64,000 nt of DNA from Rhodospirillaceae bacterium (GTDB lineage Bacteria; Pseudomonadota; Alphaproteobacteria; UBA828), in contig PBVE01000023.1 of NCBI GenBank assembly GCA_002728135.1, positions 284,433-348,432 of the forward strand. Reading direction: 5' to 3'. The notes under the pieces were generated by a model that saw nothing but the letters and a program-made list of their open reading frames with translations, was not told the origin of the DNA and made no database searches. Each line of letters opens with the position of its first letter. The stretch's first letter is position 1. Positions 62,321 to 64,000 of the stretch are shown here, in pieces. The translations under genes and the position numbers were made by a program.

Positions 62321-63103
62321 TTATTTAAATTTTGGATTTCGTTTTTCGGAGAAGGCTTTGAGACCTTCTTGCATGTCTTTTGACTGACTGTGTCTTCTTG
62401 CTAGTTCAAGTTCAATTTTTAGAGAGGAGGTTATTGGAGTATTTATGGATAGGTCTGCCATCTCTTTCATCGCAGAGAGAGTTAAGGCACTTTTTTTAGA
62501 CAGAAGGTCAGCAAATTCAGAGAGTCGATTTTCTAGTTGTTTATCTTCTATAACTTCCTGAACTAGTCCCATTTCGTATAACCTATGTGCAGAAAAAGCA
62601 TTACCTGAAAAAAGCATATACTTTGCATTATGAGAACCTATACGTTGAGGCAAGACAGCTGTGCCTCCAGCACCTGGAAAGATTCCATAATTTGAGTGGG
62701 CATCACCAATTTTGGCTTTGTCGGAAGCAAAAATTATATCGCAACACATTGCCAACTCAAGCCCCCCAGCCATAGTAATACCATTTAGGCCACAAATAAT
62801 GGGTTTTTGACAGTTTCTAATTTTATTAAAAACAAAACCCAGTTTATCTAAGAATTGTTGACCGTCTTTGTCTTCCTTTTTGCCGGACTCTTGAAATTCT
62901 TTTAGATCAGCACCAGCACAAAAAGCCCTTCCGTTTCCAGTGATAACTAGGCATTTAATAGTCGTATCGTTTTGGAATTTATCTAAAATTTCAGAGAAAG
63001 AATTTAATATAGATCTGTTCAGTGAGTTTAGTTGACCAGGTCTATTTAATCGTACCCACCATACCGAAGATTTCTTTTCTAATATTAGGTCTTCATGTGC
63101 CAT
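62321..63103 (-). CDS. Enoyl-CoA hydratase/isomerase-family protein
   Basis: Crotonase-fold protein of about 260 residues with the oxyanion-hole segments GRAFCAGADLKEF and NGITMAGGLELAMCCDI. The Glu of GGLELAM matches the first catalytic Glu of crotonase. The second catalytic position reads GDAHSNYGIFPGAGGT instead of GQPEI...PGAGGT, i.e. His where classical hydratases have Glu, so simple hydration is doubtful and a related reaction is possible. The frame starts at 63121, but the ATG at 63103 has GGAAAG at better spacing. It lies 29 bases downstream of the lipoprotein gene on the same strand. Confidence 0.9.
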   Translation of the reverse strand: MAHEDLILEKKSSVWWVRLNRPGQLNSLNRSILNSFSEILDKFQNDTTIKCLVITGNGRAFCAGADLKEFQESGKKEDKDGQQFLDKLGFVFNKIRNCQKPIICGLNGITMAGGLELAMCCDIIFASDKAKIGDAHSNYGIFPGAGGTAVLPQRIGSHNAKYMLFSGNAFSAHRLYEMGLVQEVIEDKQLENRLSEFADLLSKKSALTLSAMKEMADLSINTPITSSLKIELELARRHSQSKDMQEGLKAFSEKRNPKFK

Positions 63104-63132
63104 CATAACTTTCCTAATCAAATCTATTTTGT

Positions 63133-63939
63133 TCAGTCAGCTTTTAAGACATTATCGGTAATATCGATTCTTAGAACTAAATTTAAAGGAAAATCTTTAA
63201 GTGCAGGATTATTAACACTTATATATTGAACATTTTGGGAATAATATTTTACTGCTTGATTATTAATATCCTCAGCTTTTGTAAAAAGCTGACCAATTGA
63301 GGATCTGGCGGATTTTCCAGAGAAGGAGAAGCCATCAAAAACATTTTTCACTTTTGCAAGATCAATGTTTTTTTCTTTGATACAAAAATAGCCAAAAATA
63401 GCTTCTTTAGGTCGTTCAAAATGATCACGTTTTGATATGTCATAAGGCATATTAAAGAAAACACAAACAGTTTTTTTTGAACTAACTCTCGCAGCTCTAA
63501 AGTGCACAGGTGAGAATTTGCTATTGTAATAACGCTTTTTCCCCCAATTAATTGCCTTGCCAGAGAGTTTTGTCCAATATAAAGCGTGATCTTTTATATC
63601 GGGTAGTTCTAGAATATCAGAGGGCCGTTTTGTTGAGACCCTTAGCGTTTCAGATAAGACACCGCTTCCAAGGAAAGATTGATAAGTTTGAGATGACCTA
63701 GTTCCTTCATGATGAAAGTAGCTAACTTTGTTTGGTATAAATTTTTCCGATAAAAGCATTAAGTTTGGGCTTTGTCTTATATTTCTTTGATTTGAAATAC
63801 TCTCGCCTTGCTTTGCCCAGGACGAATCTAGGCTATTGTCAAGAATATTTTCTTCTGTTTCAGAAAATATATTTATGGCATTACAACTAGAAAGAATCAT
63901 AAATATTAAGCCAATTATGGGTGTATAGTAAAATTTCAT
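63133..63939 (-). CDS. Orphan lipoprotein, unknown function
   Basis: A 268-residue protein with a lipoprotein signal (MKFYYTPIIGLIFMILSSCN; lipobox LSSC, Cys19). The mature part has a polar N-terminal region, then segments such as SPVHFRAARVSSKKTVCVFFNMPYD (seen here as several short blocks) and a C-terminal region with FDGFSFSGKSARS. I do not recognise a family. It probably sits in the envelope. It is followed closely by the enoyl-CoA hydratase-like gene and preceded by a terminator hairpin, so it starts a new transcription unit. Confidence 0.7.
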   Translation of the reverse strand: MKFYYTPIIGLIFMILSSCNAINIFSETEENILDNSLDSSWAKQGESISNQRNIRQSPNLMLLSEKFIPNKVSYFHHEGTRSSQTYQSFLGSGVLSETLRVSTKRPSDILELPDIKDHALYWTKLSGKAINWGKKRYYNSKFSPVHFRAARVSSKKTVCVFFNMPYDISKRDHFERPKEAIFGYFCIKEKNIDLAKVKNVFDGFSFSGKSARSSIGQLFTKAEDINNQAVKYYSQNVQYISVNNPALKDFPLNLVLRIDITDNVLKAD

Positions 63940-63958
63940 TCTAAGTTCACCAATTAAA

Positions 63959-63987
63959 ATCCCGCCTCACTTTAAATGAGGCGGGAT
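63959..63987 (-). terminator. Intrinsic terminator of an upstream minus-strand gene beyond the window
   Basis: ATCCCGCCTCA (63959-63969) and TGAGGCGGGAT (63977-63987) form an 11-base perfect stem with a seven-base loop. On the minus strand it is followed by ATTTTAATTG, a T-rich tail, so it should end transcription coming from the right of the window, before the lipoprotein gene's own promoter. This is the strongest hairpin I noticed in the window. Confidence 0.75.
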
Positions 63988-64000
63988 AATACTAGAATAT

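Noticed and set aside
1..64000. CRISPR array, rRNA operon, insertion sequence or prophage
   Set aside because: No regularly spaced repeats, rRNA-like sequence, transposase or phage gene was found on either strand.

Overview
The window is AT-rich DNA packed with genes, almost certainly from an alphaproteobacterium. Three gene orders support this: lptF-lptG-lptD-surA divergent from pepA; pyrB-pyrC-plsY followed by topA next to ruvX and gatCAB; and clpS-clpA. The low GC, short spacers, paired photolyases and many uptake and oxidation genes for small organic nitrogen compounds fit an uncultured sunlit marine lineage (SAR116-like or Rhodospirillales-like). I cannot resolve the order from sequence alone.

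Layout. 1-4.7 kb (minus): the LPS-assembly operon lptF-lptG-lptD plus the 5' end of a SurA-like chaperone gene cut by the window edge. 4.9-9.7 kb (plus): pepA, ndk, clpS, clpA. 9.7-14.1 kb (minus): an acetyltransferase-like DUF482 protein and a set of a thiamine-diphosphate enzyme, a RidA-like protein and a D-2-hydroxyacid dehydrogenase. 14.2-25.3 kb: housekeeping block with rpmG (too short for routine ORF lists), a conserved 75-residue protein, topA, plsY, pyrC, pyrB, an EamA transporter, ruvX and gatCAB. dprA and rnr, common neighbours of topA in alphaproteobacteria, are absent here. 25.4-33.7 kb: MFS carrier, a NodB-type deacetylase with a small Cys-containing protein and a COG0523 GTPase, a 3-hydroxyacyl-CoA dehydrogenase-like enzyme, an XRE-cupin regulator, a CDF metal exporter and a GMC oxidoreductase.

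33.8-47.1 kb is the most distinctive part. A tight, overlapping operon joins a HyuA/HyuB ATP-dependent hydrolase or carboxylase pair to a three-subunit molybdenum hydroxylase (coxM-coxS-coxL type). Around it lie an SDR, a CoxG-like protein, a creatininase-family hydrolase, a MatB-like malonyl-CoA synthetase and a GST. The large subunit has YRGCGR in its active-site loop instead of the CO dehydrogenase loop, so a heterocycle or aldehyde hydroxylase is more likely than CO oxidation. 51.2-62.3 kb carries a second set: a BMP-type ABC importer (nucleoside or nucleobase class), an M20 deacylase, a quinone-oxidoreductase-like enzyme and a second Hyu pair in the opposite order (B then A). Together these suggest scavenging of cyclic nitrogen compounds, but the substrates are inference.

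47.6 kb holds a tRNA-Ser(GCU). At 48.1-51.2 kb a class I photolyase, an FeS-type bacterial photolyase and a DUF2256 zinc-ribbon gene form a light-damage group; the DUF2256 gene carries a one-base frameshift. The window closes with an enoyl-CoA hydratase-family gene, an orphan lipoprotein and a strong terminator hairpin. I saw no insertion sequence, prophage, CRISPR array or rRNA.
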